DNA of 64,000 bases from Choristoneura fumiferana. Taxonomy: Eukaryota > Arthropoda > Insecta > Lepidoptera > Tortricidae. The position numbers were made by a program, and so were the translations under genes. The stretch spans positions 2,253,703-2,317,702 of the forward strand of contig NC_133494.1 in the NCBI RefSeq assembly GCF_025370935.1. Reading direction: 5' to 3'. The notes beneath the pieces are model-generated. The model searched no databases and had not been told where the DNA came from. It saw only the letters and a program-made list of their open reading frames with translations. Numbering within the stretch: position 1 is the first letter of the stretch; every line of letters begins with the position of its first letter. Below are positions 1-11,497 of the stretch, piece after piece.

Positions 1-159
1 TTAAAAACGAAAATTCAATGTTTACACTGGTAACCCTGTAAATGAATAGATTAAAAAAACTAGGTACTTACCTATATATGAGTAATTGCTTATATTCAGT
101 ATGAATAAGTATTTACATATGTATTAAATAAATCGTATTAAATAAATGAAGCTCGTACG

Positions 160-420
160 TTGAAGTGGCAATGGGCGGGCCATATAGCACGGAGAACGGA
201 TGGCCGTTGGGGCCGAAAACTTCTCGAGTGGAGGCCGCGGATCGGCAAGCGCAGCGTAGGACGTCCACCAACAAGATGGACGGATGACCTGGTTAAAGCC
301 GCAGGTGTACGGTGGATGCAGGCCGCTGCCAACCGAAGCAACTGGAGGTCTGTGGGGAGGCCTATGTCCAACAGTGGACGTCCTACGGCTGAGATGATGA
401 TGATGATGATGATGAAATAA
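160..420 (+). mobile_element. RTE-like non-LTR retrotransposon, 3' coding end
   Basis: An open frame reads as the C-terminal tail common to lepidopteran RTE-type reverse transcriptase ORFs, with the blocks WAGHIARR, LEWRPR and VGRPPTRWTDDL. The frame breaks before the usual last residues. It ends in an (ATG)n run at about 393-413, the simple-repeat tail expected at the 3' end of this class. Only the last 260 bp or so survive, a typical 5' truncation. The same 3' end recurs at 9.5, 16.2, 28.5 and 36.05 kb. Confidence 0.75.
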
Positions 421-1866
421 ATGAAATTGTATAGTGTTGGTTGTTATTTACGTTAGTTCCTTTAACTCATAATTTAGCTGGAATAGTGACAATCTCGAAT
501 AAAACGGGATTAGTTTTTTTATTTCATTTACAAAAGAATATAAAGACATGGAGATCATTTATTCATATTCAAATTGTAGCGATCAAGAAATTACTCGCTA
601 TCATGGGGCAAGTACGGAGTGACATCTCGATGTGTTAATTGTAACCTTTAGACTGTTTTAAAAACCATATACTTTCTTTTAACTTTTAATTCAGGGAAAG
701 GAATAAAAAAGTATCATGTGTTGTAAATTTTCTGTCGCAGAGGTAAGTAGTATGTAGACGTTTCCGTGGGTAGCTATTTTTATTAACATTTTAATAAACT
801 ACCTATCTGGTAATCTGAATTGGTTTTGTAATTTTTCAAATTGTAGTTAATTTTGTAATAGTGTTTACCCGCGACTTCGCACGCGTATTTATTTATTTAT
901 AACAGTTTAGATTTTAGGCTTACAGTACTTACAACACCAAAGCGCCTAGAATGCTAAAGATGTAATCATAACATCCAGCAGTCGAATTGTAATTCAGAGA
1001 TTTTACCACAGAATAACTAATAGTAAGTACACCAAATTCCCGTACATATTTCCAAAAATTGCATCTTTATTGACGTTGCATTATAACATAGTGTCAAATT
1101 TCATGACTCTCTACGAAGCGAAGGAGATTTAGAGATTTTTTTGTTGGTAAGTAGATATCCCGTGGGAATATCGGAATAAATACGCACCAAATTTCATCCA
1201 AATCCGTCAGGCCTATCCTATATATACGACTTAATGTTAAGTGCATAAAATCGTGTATCTCTAGATCTCAATATATGTAACTATGGTTGTGTCGATAGTG
1301 TGTCATAGTGCAAAGGCACTTGACTGTACTCAAAAACTGAACAGATGATGTAACCCATCGACATCTATGTATCTACCTATATAACCTAACATCTAAATCT
1401 ATTACGGGGTAGAGCACTGTATCCTAAAGCACAGGTTTTAATACCTATTTAGGGAGTGGAGTTCTAGTTTTATGGAATCTACCTATATTGCAACGATATT
1501 TTTGAAATAAATGTACGTACTATTATTTATTATACATATAAAATCCGAGAGTGCCGCTGTCAGATGTTCTTTTTTCGTGTGACCGCGCGTGGCAATGGAC
1601 TAGCGCCAATCAGCCATTGACACCCAAAAAGGCTGAGAATCGGAAAAGCTATTCAAAATACACAAATTGAAGATACGTCTGATTCAATCATCTTATTATT
1701 TTCCAGAAAAGGTCTCAACGTCAAGTAATAACTTATTCATAGTTACGAGTTATACTATTATGAAGAAAATCGTATTCGTGTTCGAGAAGGTCATAGAAAT
1801 TATTCTTGGAATAATGGGTTGATTAACAGAAGGGTGGTAATGAATACTGTACATTATTAATGGACA
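421..1866. other. Intergenic DNA with Helitron-like debris
   Basis: No gene is recognised. About 868-1240 holds scattered pieces of the Lep1-type Helitron interior: CCCGCGACTTCGCACGCG at 868-885, CCCGTGGGAATATCGG near 1160, and a 'caccaaatttcatccaaatc' block near 1190. A weak match to one arm of the hairpin element at 30.39 kb lies near 1285-1335. Confidence 0.4.
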
Positions 1867-2073
1867 TTAGGCTGCGTTTCCACCAGAGATGTGGAAGATG
1901 CGTAGCGAGGAATGTCTTTGTCATGAAGCAATAGAAACGCTCTATTTACCTATCCTTGCTCAGCGCAGTTGTAGTGGAAACAGCTCAGTGAAGCGAGGGT
2001 AGGTAAATGAAGCGTTTCTATTGGTTTATGACAAATACATTCCTCACTCATCTCTGGTGGAAACACAGCCTAA
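1867..2073. mobile_element. Hairpin MITE with long terminal inverted repeats
   Basis: The left end TTAGGCTGCGTTTCCACC and the right end GGTGGAAACACAGCCTAA are inverted copies. The pairing continues inward through the 'gcgtttctat' and 'aggtaaat' blocks, so the whole 207 bp can fold back on itself. There is no coding sequence. The superfamily is not assigned because I cannot fix a target-site duplication. Confidence 0.7.
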
Positions 2074-2289
2074 TGGCCACTTTGGTCTTAAACGAAATTA
2101 AACGGTATTAAATTTCGGGCTGATTGCCCTGGTGAAGCACAGTAGTCCATGGGTGGTATTGTAGGTATGTTGGTTAGTAAAAAAGTGAAACCGGAAAATG
2201 GTGTGAATTTGTCTGAGTTTAAAATTGTCTCGTGTAGGTACAAGTTAATGTGAATTATTTTTAAAGTTGTTGCCTTATAAAGACCGGAT

Positions 2290-2345
2290 AGTCTGCCATG
2301 CTTGAGGTCCCGAATTCGATTCCCAGATGGGGTTGCTGCTTATTT
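2290..2345 (+). repeat. tRNA-derived SINE fragment
   Basis: A block ending GGTCCCGAATTCGATTCCC matches the B-box half of a tRNA-derived SINE head (B-box-like TTCGATTCC) and resembles the reverse complement of the SINE head at 46.2 kb. The A box is degraded, so it is a relic and not a tRNA gene. Confidence 0.45.
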
Positions 2346-2952
2346 GTATGAAATATTTTTAAGCTTGAGCTCGAGTCTCGGATGTTTAATGAATACGGTA
2401 TTTGAAAACTCCTGATTTTGCCATATCTTAATATTATTATGAAAATATAGATATACAGATAGTGTTTAGCGAAGAGAAAATTTGAATCGGTTGAAAATTG
2501 GATTTATAGTGATTTTTTGAAAATCTATATACCTGTCTCTTTCTCAAACGCTTTTCTCTATGCAGCAAGTATGGCGGTACTGGCGTGTGACGTCACATGC
2601 CAGTATGTCTTTCTCTGTCTAATCTTGAATTTCAAACCTTTATTACTTTGCAATTTGTAAAGGTAGCTTAAAAATTGTTTTTCTATTCGATAATTGTGTA
2701 ATTATCTAGTTTTAATCTATAAAACATACAATATAGTCAAATACCGTATACAATGGGCCTCTGTGAAGACTAATACAACTCGACTAAAGCAATATGGTAT
2801 TAAATTGTAAAAAATATGCTACATTTCAGTCTAATCAACGTTTTTCTAGCTTTTAAACAACGAAGAAAACTTTATACTAAATGGTATAATTATATCCCTT
2901 CAATTACACTTCATTTCGTTCGTTCGTTTTCGATCAAGCAGTCAATTCAGCA

Positions 2953-3385
2953 ACTACTACGAAATTCGAAAATCAAAGTTCGTATAGTACCGTCCCTCTC
3001 ACTCTTGTATTTTTTTTACGATTGGATGGCAAACGAGCAAGTCGGTCTCCTGATGGTAAGAGATCACCACCGCCCATAAGCATCTGCAACACCAGTGGTA
3101 TTGCAGACGCTTTGCCAACCTAGAGGCCTAAGATGGGATACCTCACGTGCCAGTAATTTCACCGGCTGTCTTACTCTCCACGCCGAAACACAACAGTGCA
3201 AGCACTGCTGCTTCACGGCAGGATTAGCGAGCAAGATGGTGGTAGCAATCCGGGCGGACCTTGCACAAGATCCTACCACCTGCAAAATAAATTACCTGTA
3301 TTAAATAACGTAAGCGTCAACGAGACGGCAAGATACGGAGTTCGATTTTTGCACATCGTTCTTTGACTTCGTAGTATGGCGAGGA
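2953..3385. mobile_element. Hairpin MITE (CTACTACGAAATTCG family) split by an insertion
   Basis: The left arm (about 2953-3009) starts CTACTACGAAATTCGAAAA. The right arm (about 3300-3385) carries its diverged complement ending near CTTCGTAGTA. The two arms are separated by the dispersed repeat at 3011-3294. Related hairpins lie at 41.13, 60.09, 60.23 and 61.24 kb, the last three without this insertion. Confidence 0.6.
3011..3294 (+). repeat. Dispersed lepidopteran repeat ('GCAAACGAGCAAG' family)
   Basis: This is a 270-280 bp unit with GGCAAACGAGCAAGT, CTCCTGATGGTAAGAGATCA, and a GCAATCCGGGCGGACCTTGC block near its 3' end. Further copies lie at about 15.75, 28.0, 31.5 and (reversed) 50.3 kb. 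It has inserted inside the hairpin MITE at 2953-3385. Short frames on both strands here arise from the repeat and are not genes. I do not assign a class. Confidence 0.7.
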
Positions 3386-3744
3386 GTTTAATTAAACCTC
3401 TCTGTAAGGAAATCAAGACCAACTAAGATCAAAATATTTAACCGTCTCAAAAAAAGAACGTATTCTGTAAAGTGTGGCAAACTGTAATAAACAGGAAGAT
3501 TCTGTTCAAACTTCTCCGTTGTAACTTTCACCTGGTAAAATATGAAAAAAGGTGTTGAATTTATCTCTGGCCATTCTTATAAACGACTTCAACAAAAGGC
3601 TTTAAATTCTAATGCTTTGCGTACCTCCATTTCAAAGGGAATTCACGTAACGGGTGAATTAGACGGCGTTTCCTTTTTTTAAGTTTAACAACTTCTTTTT
3701 AGCGGACTTAACATGGCATCTACATTTGTAACTTCCATATTAGG

Positions 3745-4610
3745 ACCCTAATCCTAATTATTAGAAACCGCGGTTTCTAATAATTAACCGCGGTTCACTT
3801 ATATGTTTCATAAAATCGAATCTCATAATTTCGTTTCTCATAACAATCTTGAGCAGAATTATCATATCATCGAATTACTTTTCGCAAATATTTTTTTCCC
3901 ATACTATTTCTCATAATTTTTTAAAGCAGAATATTAACATCACATAATATCGATGAGAATAATATTTATACGTTCGAATAGTTGCTACGCAGAAATACAT
4001 ATCTCATAATATTACTTTGCATAAGGATAATAAAAGGCAGAATAAAAGTTCTTGCAATTAAATTAATTGTAGTTCTATATTAACCTAACCTTTATTGGCA
4101 GGCAGTAAGATTCTGGCGCTTCGCCGGCCGCTGCCGCGGCACGCTCGCTTCGCTCGCTCGGCTCGCGTACTGTTGTGGTCGCAGTTATAACCTAACCCAT
4201 CCTACTATATAGCTTCTGTTCTGTTCTGGCGCTTTGCCTGCTGCTGTTACAGCACGCATACTTTGCTGGTCTTACTTTAACCTTAACCCATTCTTATGGT
4301 AGCTGTAAGTTCCTTTAACTATGTCATTACGCCATGTTAAAGTCAGCGCTATTTAAAATTCCGTGGAAATACAATAGTCCAAACTATTATTTTGCTATGC
4401 CATTATGCCAAATAAAAATCGGCGATACTAATGTTCTGCTATTTAATATTCTGAGAAATGACTATTATTCGAAATGATAATTGTGAAAAGTGATGATTAT
4501 GCAAAAGTATCATTCGGCTAAAAAAATTATGAGATACCTGTTATGCGAAGTGTATTTCGGAGAATCGATATTATGCAAGATAAAGGGAACCCTAAGAAAC
4601 CACTATTATA
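3745..4610. mobile_element. Fold-back element with degenerate word-repeat arms
   Basis: The arms consist of short, loosely repeated words (CTCATAAT, GCAGAAT, TTCGCAAAT and variants) every 15-17 bp. They run in one sense to about 4080 and largely in the opposite sense from 4320 to 4600. Between them lie CCTAACC telomere-like words and a GC-rich palindromic core with CTCGCTTCGCTCGCTCGG. A 'gaaaccgcggtttc' palindrome sits at the left edge near 3765. There is no coding sequence. Compare 51505-52346. Confidence 0.45.
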
Positions 4611-5734
4611 ATGATTCTTGATTTTTTGACAACTTGAAAAATAAAAATATATATTTTTTTACCTTTTTTATGAATTGGGGTAGCAAACGAGCACGTGGAT
4701 CACTTGGGTTAGCATCATCTCTCATAGACACCATCAACACCAGAGAACTTCAGACGCATATCGTCCGTATTATATTTTTCGTGTGCGTGTGTGTACGTAT
4801 GTCTCTTTTTTTTCAAATCAAACAGACCAAGGCATAAAACCTATTAATCTCACGAAACGTGTGGTTTGCCGAAATAAAGTTAAATTTATTTTTACAAAAA
4901 AAAACGGCAAGCGAAAAAAAATATCTATCTCCAGGAGTGAGCTACATTTTAAGTCAGTTGTTTTAAGTCTACTATTGATAAAAAATATAATATGGATCGT
5001 CCAAGAAAACTTAAGGTAAGGTACCCAATTGCTGCGTTGTGAATAAGCAAGCTGTCTTAAGATCGAGGTAAATCCAAAAACTTACGAGAACTTCAAACAT
5101 GCGCAAGAGGTGTCGCATTTGTAAACAATTTGACATTGACGTTAGGTTTTTTTTTCGCTTGTGCGTTAGGACTTAGGACCAAGACAAAAACCGTATTCAA
5201 GCGTAGGTAGTAGTTCATTTTGGCGGGAATAAAAACTATTTTTTTTTTATTAATTGGTAGGTACTACAGAAACATCTGATATTTTTTCTTTTGACTAGTA
5301 TAAGCTTATTCCTACCGATTAAAAAGCAGTTACTTTTAAAAATGTCATCCATCGCCTTCTCAATGAAGTAAATCTTGTTAGCATGAATCTGCGATAAAAA
5401 TTAAAAGCGATTTCACATAGAAAAATGTTCGTTCCATGTTTAGAATTGTGTGAAACTACAGAGCTCAGGGTTAGCTGTATCTGGTTGGAGTTAAAATCTA
5501 CATGAAATGGATTAAATGCTTTTGGCCTCTCACGTAGCCACCAAACTGATGAAATTATGCCCTTATTCCTCGTACAAATGCAAAGAGTAGTACCAATATA
5601 GAAAAAGAGTGGTAACTCTATGGTCAACTTTGCATGTATGGTAACAAGCACTATCTGGTAGCTAGCTGAAGAACTAAATCTGACATAACACACACATGTA
5701 CATGCACGCACACAACAAGCTTAACGTCTATAAA
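4611..5734. other. Intergenic DNA, no recognised gene
   Basis: About 4670-4760 holds a degraded relative of the GCAAACGAGC repeat. A 130-codon frame at 5319-5711 on the minus strand has no recognisable domain, no splice context and a composition like the surrounding AT-rich DNA, so it is not called as a gene. Confidence 0.4.
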
Positions 5735-5865
5735 GCCCAGTTTAGACCTGTAAGAAAATTGCGCAAGTTGCATTACATCGCGAGGCCGGAAAGCAAACGA
5801 GTTTATGGTGGTCACTTCACTTGGTCACCCAAGCGGAGCAATGTAATACAACTTTAAGAAAACAG
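5735..5865. mobile_element. Degraded hairpin MITE (GAGTTTAGACTTGCAAG family)
   Basis: It is a diverged copy of the hairpin at 45772-45927, sharing the 'gtttagac', 'gcaagttgc', 'ttacat' and 'gcgaggccg' blocks in order. Its right arm is eroded beyond recognition. Confidence 0.5.
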
Positions 5866-6311
5866 CAAAAAACCAGATAAAGTTAAAAATCATCCGCGAA
5901 AGCCAGACAGCCAACATACAGCGGAAAGATGGCGGACAGACTGAATTTTTCAAGGCCACGTTTGACACAGTTCTCAATTTAGTGCTATCATTTTGTCGCC
6001 AGAGGCACTGGCGTGTACGTGAAAAGGTGACGTTTAAAGTGTGCCCCCACTGTACCAATGTTAGACACATGTAACATAACGTTGCAATGTTTCACCAACC
6101 CTCATGCATGTCGCTGCAGGATTTAACGTGTGAAATATACCTATGTACTGTCTCGGCACTGCTGAAGATATTTTTAAAACGGATTTTATTGTTTATTTAA
6201 ATTAATTTAAAAGTGTGTACCTACTCCTAAAAGGTGACTATTGAAAAATAAAATAAAAGGAGTAATATATAGGAGTAGGGTTGCCTGGAAGAGATCGCTC
6301 TGAAGCGATAA

Positions 6312-6480
6312 GGCCGCCTATTGCTTACCTTAGGAAATCTCTATGTACCTACTTGTGTTTTCTGTACTGCTTACTGTGTTGGTGTGCAATAAAGAGTTGT
6401 TGTATTGTATTGTATTGTATTGTTGTAATGCGGCCAGCATCATGGGAACCCTGCCACAGGCAGATCTTTCAGGCTTTTGA
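6312..6480 (+). mobile_element. LINE 3' tail with (TATTG)n plus a reverse-transcriptase fragment
   Basis: GTGTGCAATAAAGAG followed by a TATTG pentamer run at 6401-6422 looks like the polyadenylation end of a non-LTR element. Directly after it, 6426-6480 reads as NAASIMGTLPQADL, the tail motif of another reverse-transcriptase ORF (compare 17235-17595). The second copy starts at 18034, directly at the edge of the assembly gap. Confidence 0.5.
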
Positions 6481-6534
6481 TTTTTACCTATAGTAACATG
6501 TATATTTCAAAATTAAATGTAATTTCGCACATGA

Positions 6535-6790
6535 ATTTCGAAAAACTCAAAGGTGCTAGCCAGGGTTTGAACCCACGATCCTCAGCTTGAGAGGCGATAG
6601 GTCAAGCCACTAGACCACCACGAGCTTTAGGGTGAAGGAAAACATCGTGAGGAAACCTGGACAAACCTGCGAGGGTATTCAACGTGTGAGGTTCCCAATC
6701 CGCACTGGGCTCGCGTGGGGACTAGGTATTCGTATGGCCCAAGCCCTGTCATTCTGAGAGGAGGCTTGTGCCCAGCAGTGGGACGTATAT
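6535..6790 (-). repeat. tRNA-derived SINE-like composite repeat
   Basis: On the minus strand, about 6553-6620 shows a tRNA-like head with A-box-like GGTCTAGTGGC and B-box-like GGTTCAAACCC. The adjacent block to 6790 ends in GCCCAGCAGTGGGACGTATA, a very common lepidopteran repeat end. Copies lie at 18.26-18.50 kb and, with the two halves in the other order, at 33.93-34.24 kb. Confidence 0.6.
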
Positions 6791-7149
6791 AGGCTGGAAT
6801 GGTGTGTATTTAGTTAAGGTTTCTTAGGTTAGTTCTCTTTGTCTTCTTTTTAACTGTTAAATTAATGTTTTTTTTGCACAGACGGCATTACATTTATCCA
6901 TCAAATAAAATAAAATAAATTAAAAGATATCTGCGTCCTTATTCCTTATAATTTTTACAGCTTATTTAACACCCCTTGTAAACTAAATAAGTACCTATCG
7001 TTGTGTAGACTTTAGCCTAGCAGTGGGATGGGACATCAATCCAGGCTACATAATAAATTTGTTGAGTCTCCTTTCAATTAGTTTAGAGCAGATCGAGGGT
7101 AGTATATTCTAAATCTATGATACTCTGTGGTTTATCTGTCATTGCAGTA

Positions 7150-10100
7150 ATGATGGAGACACTTCAGAAGTTCGGCCTGAAGCACCATGACTTACCGACA
7201 ATGCTTTGGAATGTGACTGTACTTCTTAGGATCTTGGCTCTGGACGTCGATGGAAGAAACACAAGTTAGTTAGATTCAGTTACAGAATTAATAAATAATT
7301 AAGAAGAAAATGAATAATTATATCTTTCCGTTACTTTTAACACTTTCGTGTTTTCAATATCGTTCTTTCGTTAATTTACAAACCCGTTTTTTTTTTAATA
7401 TTGTAAAATACTCGAACAGCGAAGTTAGATTGGACATAATGAGGGCTATCGCGTATGAATTCGCCGCTAGAGGCGCTAGTGTAGCGTGAGGTCTCCGAAG
7501 TGTCAAATCTCATAGTTTTTGGGTGAGCTACGTGGGTTTATTTATAATTAGAATAATTTTGTGAATATTTTGCAATATCTGAAATTAATTATGACAAATA
7601 TGCGTACCGGGGCAATGAATGTCTGTGTTTTGAGACAGTTTTGTCTTTCGGAAACCTTTGTCCTCCCTTTTTTCCGAACAAAACGGGGACTATGCAACAC
7701 TTTGGCATGCTCGATATTTTTATGGTACGTTTTTAAAGTGTATTAAATATGATTTTAATCTAAACTTTGTTTTCACGCCCGTAATAACAGACTTTGAAAG
7801 CCATACTTAAAAACCTCACGCAATAGTGCGCCATCTAGTGAGACAAAAAACGATAGCCCTCATTGTCCCATTCTTCCCTGCCAGTAACTTTATTCATTAT
7901 AATATATTATATTATCAGATTTATCAGGTTTGATCTCATTATTAGTGGTGTCACAGCAAATTAAATAATTCATGTTCCGAATTCAAATCTAATTTCTGCC
8001 TCCTATGAAAGTCTTGGAGATAAGACTTTGCTCACACTTATTGGAGAACCAATCGTTGGCTTTGGAATAGGTGTGATAAATAGTAGATGGTACAACAAGA
8101 GCTTAAAACGAGCCATTTTACCTGAGGCGTTCATATAGCCACCCGAGCCGGTACGGCGAGGGTAGGTAGACACGTCGAGGGGAAATGGGTTTAATGCTCG
8201 AGTTTTACACTCTGCTTTTCACTTTGATTGAGAAGAAATTAAATAGCAACAGCGGAAACAATTGTTCACTTACTAGGAACCTTTTATTTTTCATGTATTT
8301 TTATACAGTCAATTATCCATTTTTAATTTTATTGATTTTTAGTTATAAGTCCATAAAATAAAAGTTATTAAAAAAATATATAGAAACTTTTTTGTTTGTG
8401 TCTGTTGACCTTGGTCTTAGACGAAGATTTTACTTTATGCACTAGAGCATAAAAAGAAATTTGATGTCGCCTAGATCCAGCATAAATACCAACCTTACGA
8501 GCATGAGAAGTGAAAAAGATATTTAACGAGTAATTAGTTTCGTCGTAATGTTACAAGTATTCGGACTCTTTTTTTACTCTTTGGTAGGTAGTAGCAATCC
8601 AAAGGACCCAGAAAAGTAGACAAATATTAACGACTTTGCAACTATAACCTTATTTCTGTTTTCAGACATCTCTCCATTTATCTACTTGTTTATGGCGATC
8701 ACGTTTGCCTTCTACTTCTACACTTACCACTTGTCAACAGTTTGGTTCATTTTCTGGCACGGTGGCGGCGCGTTGTTGTTCAACATAATTCTTTTCTCGC
8801 TCGGTATTAGTAGTCTTATCGGAGTTATTAAGCTCATATACATGTATTTCAACAGGTAAGAGCTTTAGTCAATTCAATGTTTAATTTAATAAAATGGAAA
8901 AAAAAGACTTCCGTTTTTTAAGGCAGTCGTAGAGAAAAGGCATGTAGTGTTTATGGCTACTGTTCATACATTGCATGCTCTTTAACCATGTTTAGACAAT
9001 CCCAAAAGCCTAAAGCCTTTAGGTGGATGTCACTTGCAAAGCATTTTTTTCTACATTTTAAATTAGATTAAAAAAATACATAGTTCCCGCGGGATTGCGA
9101 GGATAAAATTATACGCGGACGGAGCCGCGGGCAACAGCTAATACAGAAATTAGTAAAAAATAAATTGTTGGTAAAAATTTCATTTTCAATACAAGCTTTT
9201 TTTGCTGATTGTACTTTTGGTTGACTGTGCTTGTATTGTCACCCAAACTACATTTGCATACCAAATTTCAAGTCGATGCCATTAACCGTTGAAGAGTTCC
9301 GTCCTGTAAAGACGATCCTGGCCAGACTACCAGATTATTGTATTGTCACGCAAGTTACATACGTATACCAAATTACAAGTCAATCCGACTACTGGAAGTT
9401 GGTCGAATTTAACAGACAGACATACAGACAGACAACGGGACAGGTGAAACTAAATAAAAGCTCGTAAAAACTTATTAACTTAATTATAACGTAGTTCTGA
9501 GTGGAGAGCCTTGGGGGAGGCCTATGTCCAGCAGTGGACGTCTTTCGGCTGACATGATGATGATGATGATAGTTCATTGGTAAGGATGCAATGCAAAAAA
9601 TACGAGTAATACCAGAATCATTAAATTTTTAGGAAGAAACTTCAGAAAATAGTAGCAGAATACCTTCTGTGCGATGATTCTGTAGTCCCTGGAAGCCGAT
9701 TGGCGGAAAATATCATGATGACTCTCAGGAAAGTGAAGAGACGCGCTGCGATTTTTTGGTTGGTCATCATCATTAATGGCATAGTTTACGCGACCACGCC
9801 CCTCTTGACTCCAGGCAAGCACCTGATGGAGGACAAGCAGATACTGTGGGGTAAGATGCTGAGTTGATTATGGTGATGAATTAATTAGATGTGCAGGTTG
9901 TTGCAGCAAAAAGAGCCCACCCAGTGGCACCCTGCAGTGGGTGTAGTAACTTATTTACAATTTTACTAATACCTATGTATTATAAAGCTTAAGTGACTAT
10001 ATTAAATGATATTGTAACGGATAACTCACATTTTAAATCGACTTTAGCTAGACATGTTTCGGGCTAATTCGTAGCACTTCTTCCTCTCTCTTCTTTGTCG

Positions 10101-11497
10101 GATACTCTTGGCAGAGCAGTCGTGGTCACGTAGCACGTCGAACAATTCTAGCACTTCTTCCTACCAATGCTGCTCGCGCTGCTCCTAGGAAGAAGGGCTA
10201 CAAATTAGTCCGAAACATATCGAGCTAAACTATATTTAAGACGTGAGTTATTCGTTACAATATAATTTCATATGAGTGAGTCTCGCGGTAGTTTCATGTT
10301 CTAAAGTGATGTTTGTTTCTTTGTATGTTTCGCTTTCACGCCTAAAATATTCAAGTGTTAAGTGTTTTCTAGATTTTTTATTAATTTTATACAGATTAAA
10401 AATTATAAAAAAAATTATATAGAAACTTTTTTGTTTGTGGCTATTTGCTGTGACCTAATTGCCTTGGTCTTAGACGGAGATTTTACTTTATGCACTAAAG
10501 CATAAAAAGTCATTTTATGACGCCTAGATCCAGCATAAACACGAACTTTACCAGCATGAGAAGTAAAAAAATATTAGGGCACTCGCGTGCGTGCGATAAA
10601 AATGAGGTATCCTATGAATATCAATTTGATCTTGGAGACACAATCGTTTGACATAAGTATACAATTTTGCTTACAAGAACTTTTTTTTCAGGCCTAGAGC
10701 CGATGTTCGAGTCTCCAAACTACGAAATAGCTTTCACAGCGGAGTTTTTCGCCGTATTTCTCTCAGTATATGCTCCAGCCAACATCACAGGACTTCTCAT
10801 CATCATGGTCGGCTATACTGAAGCACAGATGCTGGCTCTGAGTCAGGAGTTACTTCATCTCTGGAATGACGCCCAAAATAACTACCAGCGTACGCTTCAT
10901 GCAAATTTACCGACTGGAACCTGCAGTAGGATATCTAGCCTCCTCACTTCAGAACCTAAACAATTCAACGATCCAGCTTTAAAAAAGAAATCAAGCGTAA
11001 CTTCTGTCATTTTTGTTACAGAGCATAAGGACAAAACGATTAATGACTTTATTAAACAGCGTTTAGCGAGTATAATGAAAATGCATGCAATTAATATAAA
11101 TCTTATTAAAACAGTTGAAAACATATTTCAAAGCGCGATTGCCATAGAGTTTTGTTTACTCTCTGGAGGGCTCATAGCAGAGTTGTTGGGCGGTTTAGAA
11201 AACACGTATGTTCAAGTGCCATTTGCTTTGGTACAAGTGGCTATGGATTGTATAACAGGGCAGAAACTAGTAGATGCTAACACGATGTTTGTTGAAGCCA
11301 TTTACGACTGTAAGTGGGAAAACTTTGGCGTGAGCAATATGAAGTTGGTAGCGGTCATGCTCCAGAATGCACAGAAGACTATGAAGTTATCCGCGGGTGG
11401 AGTTAATAATTTGAACTATTCAACCCTTATGTCTGTGATCAGATCTATTTATTCAGCTTACACCGCTCTTCGATCAACTATGAATAAACACAATTAA
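7150..11497 (+). CDS. Odorant receptor OR-A (7tm_6 family), four exons, complete
   Basis: This is a ligand-sensing subunit of an insect olfactory ion channel, expected in sensory neuron membranes with Orco (family knowledge). Exons are 7150-7264, 8666-8855, 9633-9850 and 10692-11497, all with GT-AG borders and intron phases 1, 2, 1. They give 442 residues, the usual OR length. Hydrophobic segments fall near residues 42-65, 75-98, 140-160, 186-215, 323-343, 349-365 and 417-437. The C-terminal block has YDCKWENF, the LSAGG motif (about 408-411) and a YSAYTALR end, which mark an OR rather than a gustatory receptor. The start is the first of two adjacent ATGs and aligns with the start of OR-C. 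The loop after TM4 is about 30 residues longer than in OR-C. OR-B is a near-identical copy. Subfamily and ligand cannot be read from the sequence. Confidence 0.9.
7432..7868. mobile_element. MITE in OR-A intron 1
   Basis: The ends GGACATAATGAGGGCTATCG and CGATAGCCCTCATTGTCC are inverted, and a further inverted pair (GCGTGAGGT / ACCTCACGC) lies just inside. The interior has no convincing coding sequence. The same element is at 19133-19542 in OR-B, so it predates the copy split. Confidence 0.65.
9488..9568 (+). mobile_element. RTE-like 3' tail, only in OR-A intron 2
   Basis: It reads CCTATGTCCAGCAGTGGACG and ends in a (GAT)n/(ATG)n run, matching the 3' end at 160-420. The matching place in OR-B (about 21165-21180) lacks it, so it is a difference between the two copies. 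Confidence 0.65.
10009..10261. mobile_element. Hairpin MITE in OR-A intron 3
   Basis: The left arm begins ATATTGTAACGGATAACTCA and the right arm ends TGAGTTATTCGTTACAATAT. Each arm is about 75 bp and also carries the complementary pair TGTTTCGGGCTAAT / ATTAGTCCGAAACA. Another copy is at 21.61-21.87 kb, and a single arm is at 32.49-32.58 kb. Confidence 0.75.

Noticed and set aside
2953..3294. Paired overlapping frames on both strands (3064-3304)
   Set aside because: Both arise from the dispersed repeat family that recurs four more times in the window.
5319..5711. 130-codon minus-strand frame
   Set aside because: No domain, signal, splice context or composition change; not repeated elsewhere in the window. 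Kept as unassigned DNA.
7150..11497. Gustatory receptor instead of odorant receptor
   Set aside because: The C-terminal gustatory signature TYhhhhhQF is absent, and the OR-type LSAGG...YSAYTALR block is present.
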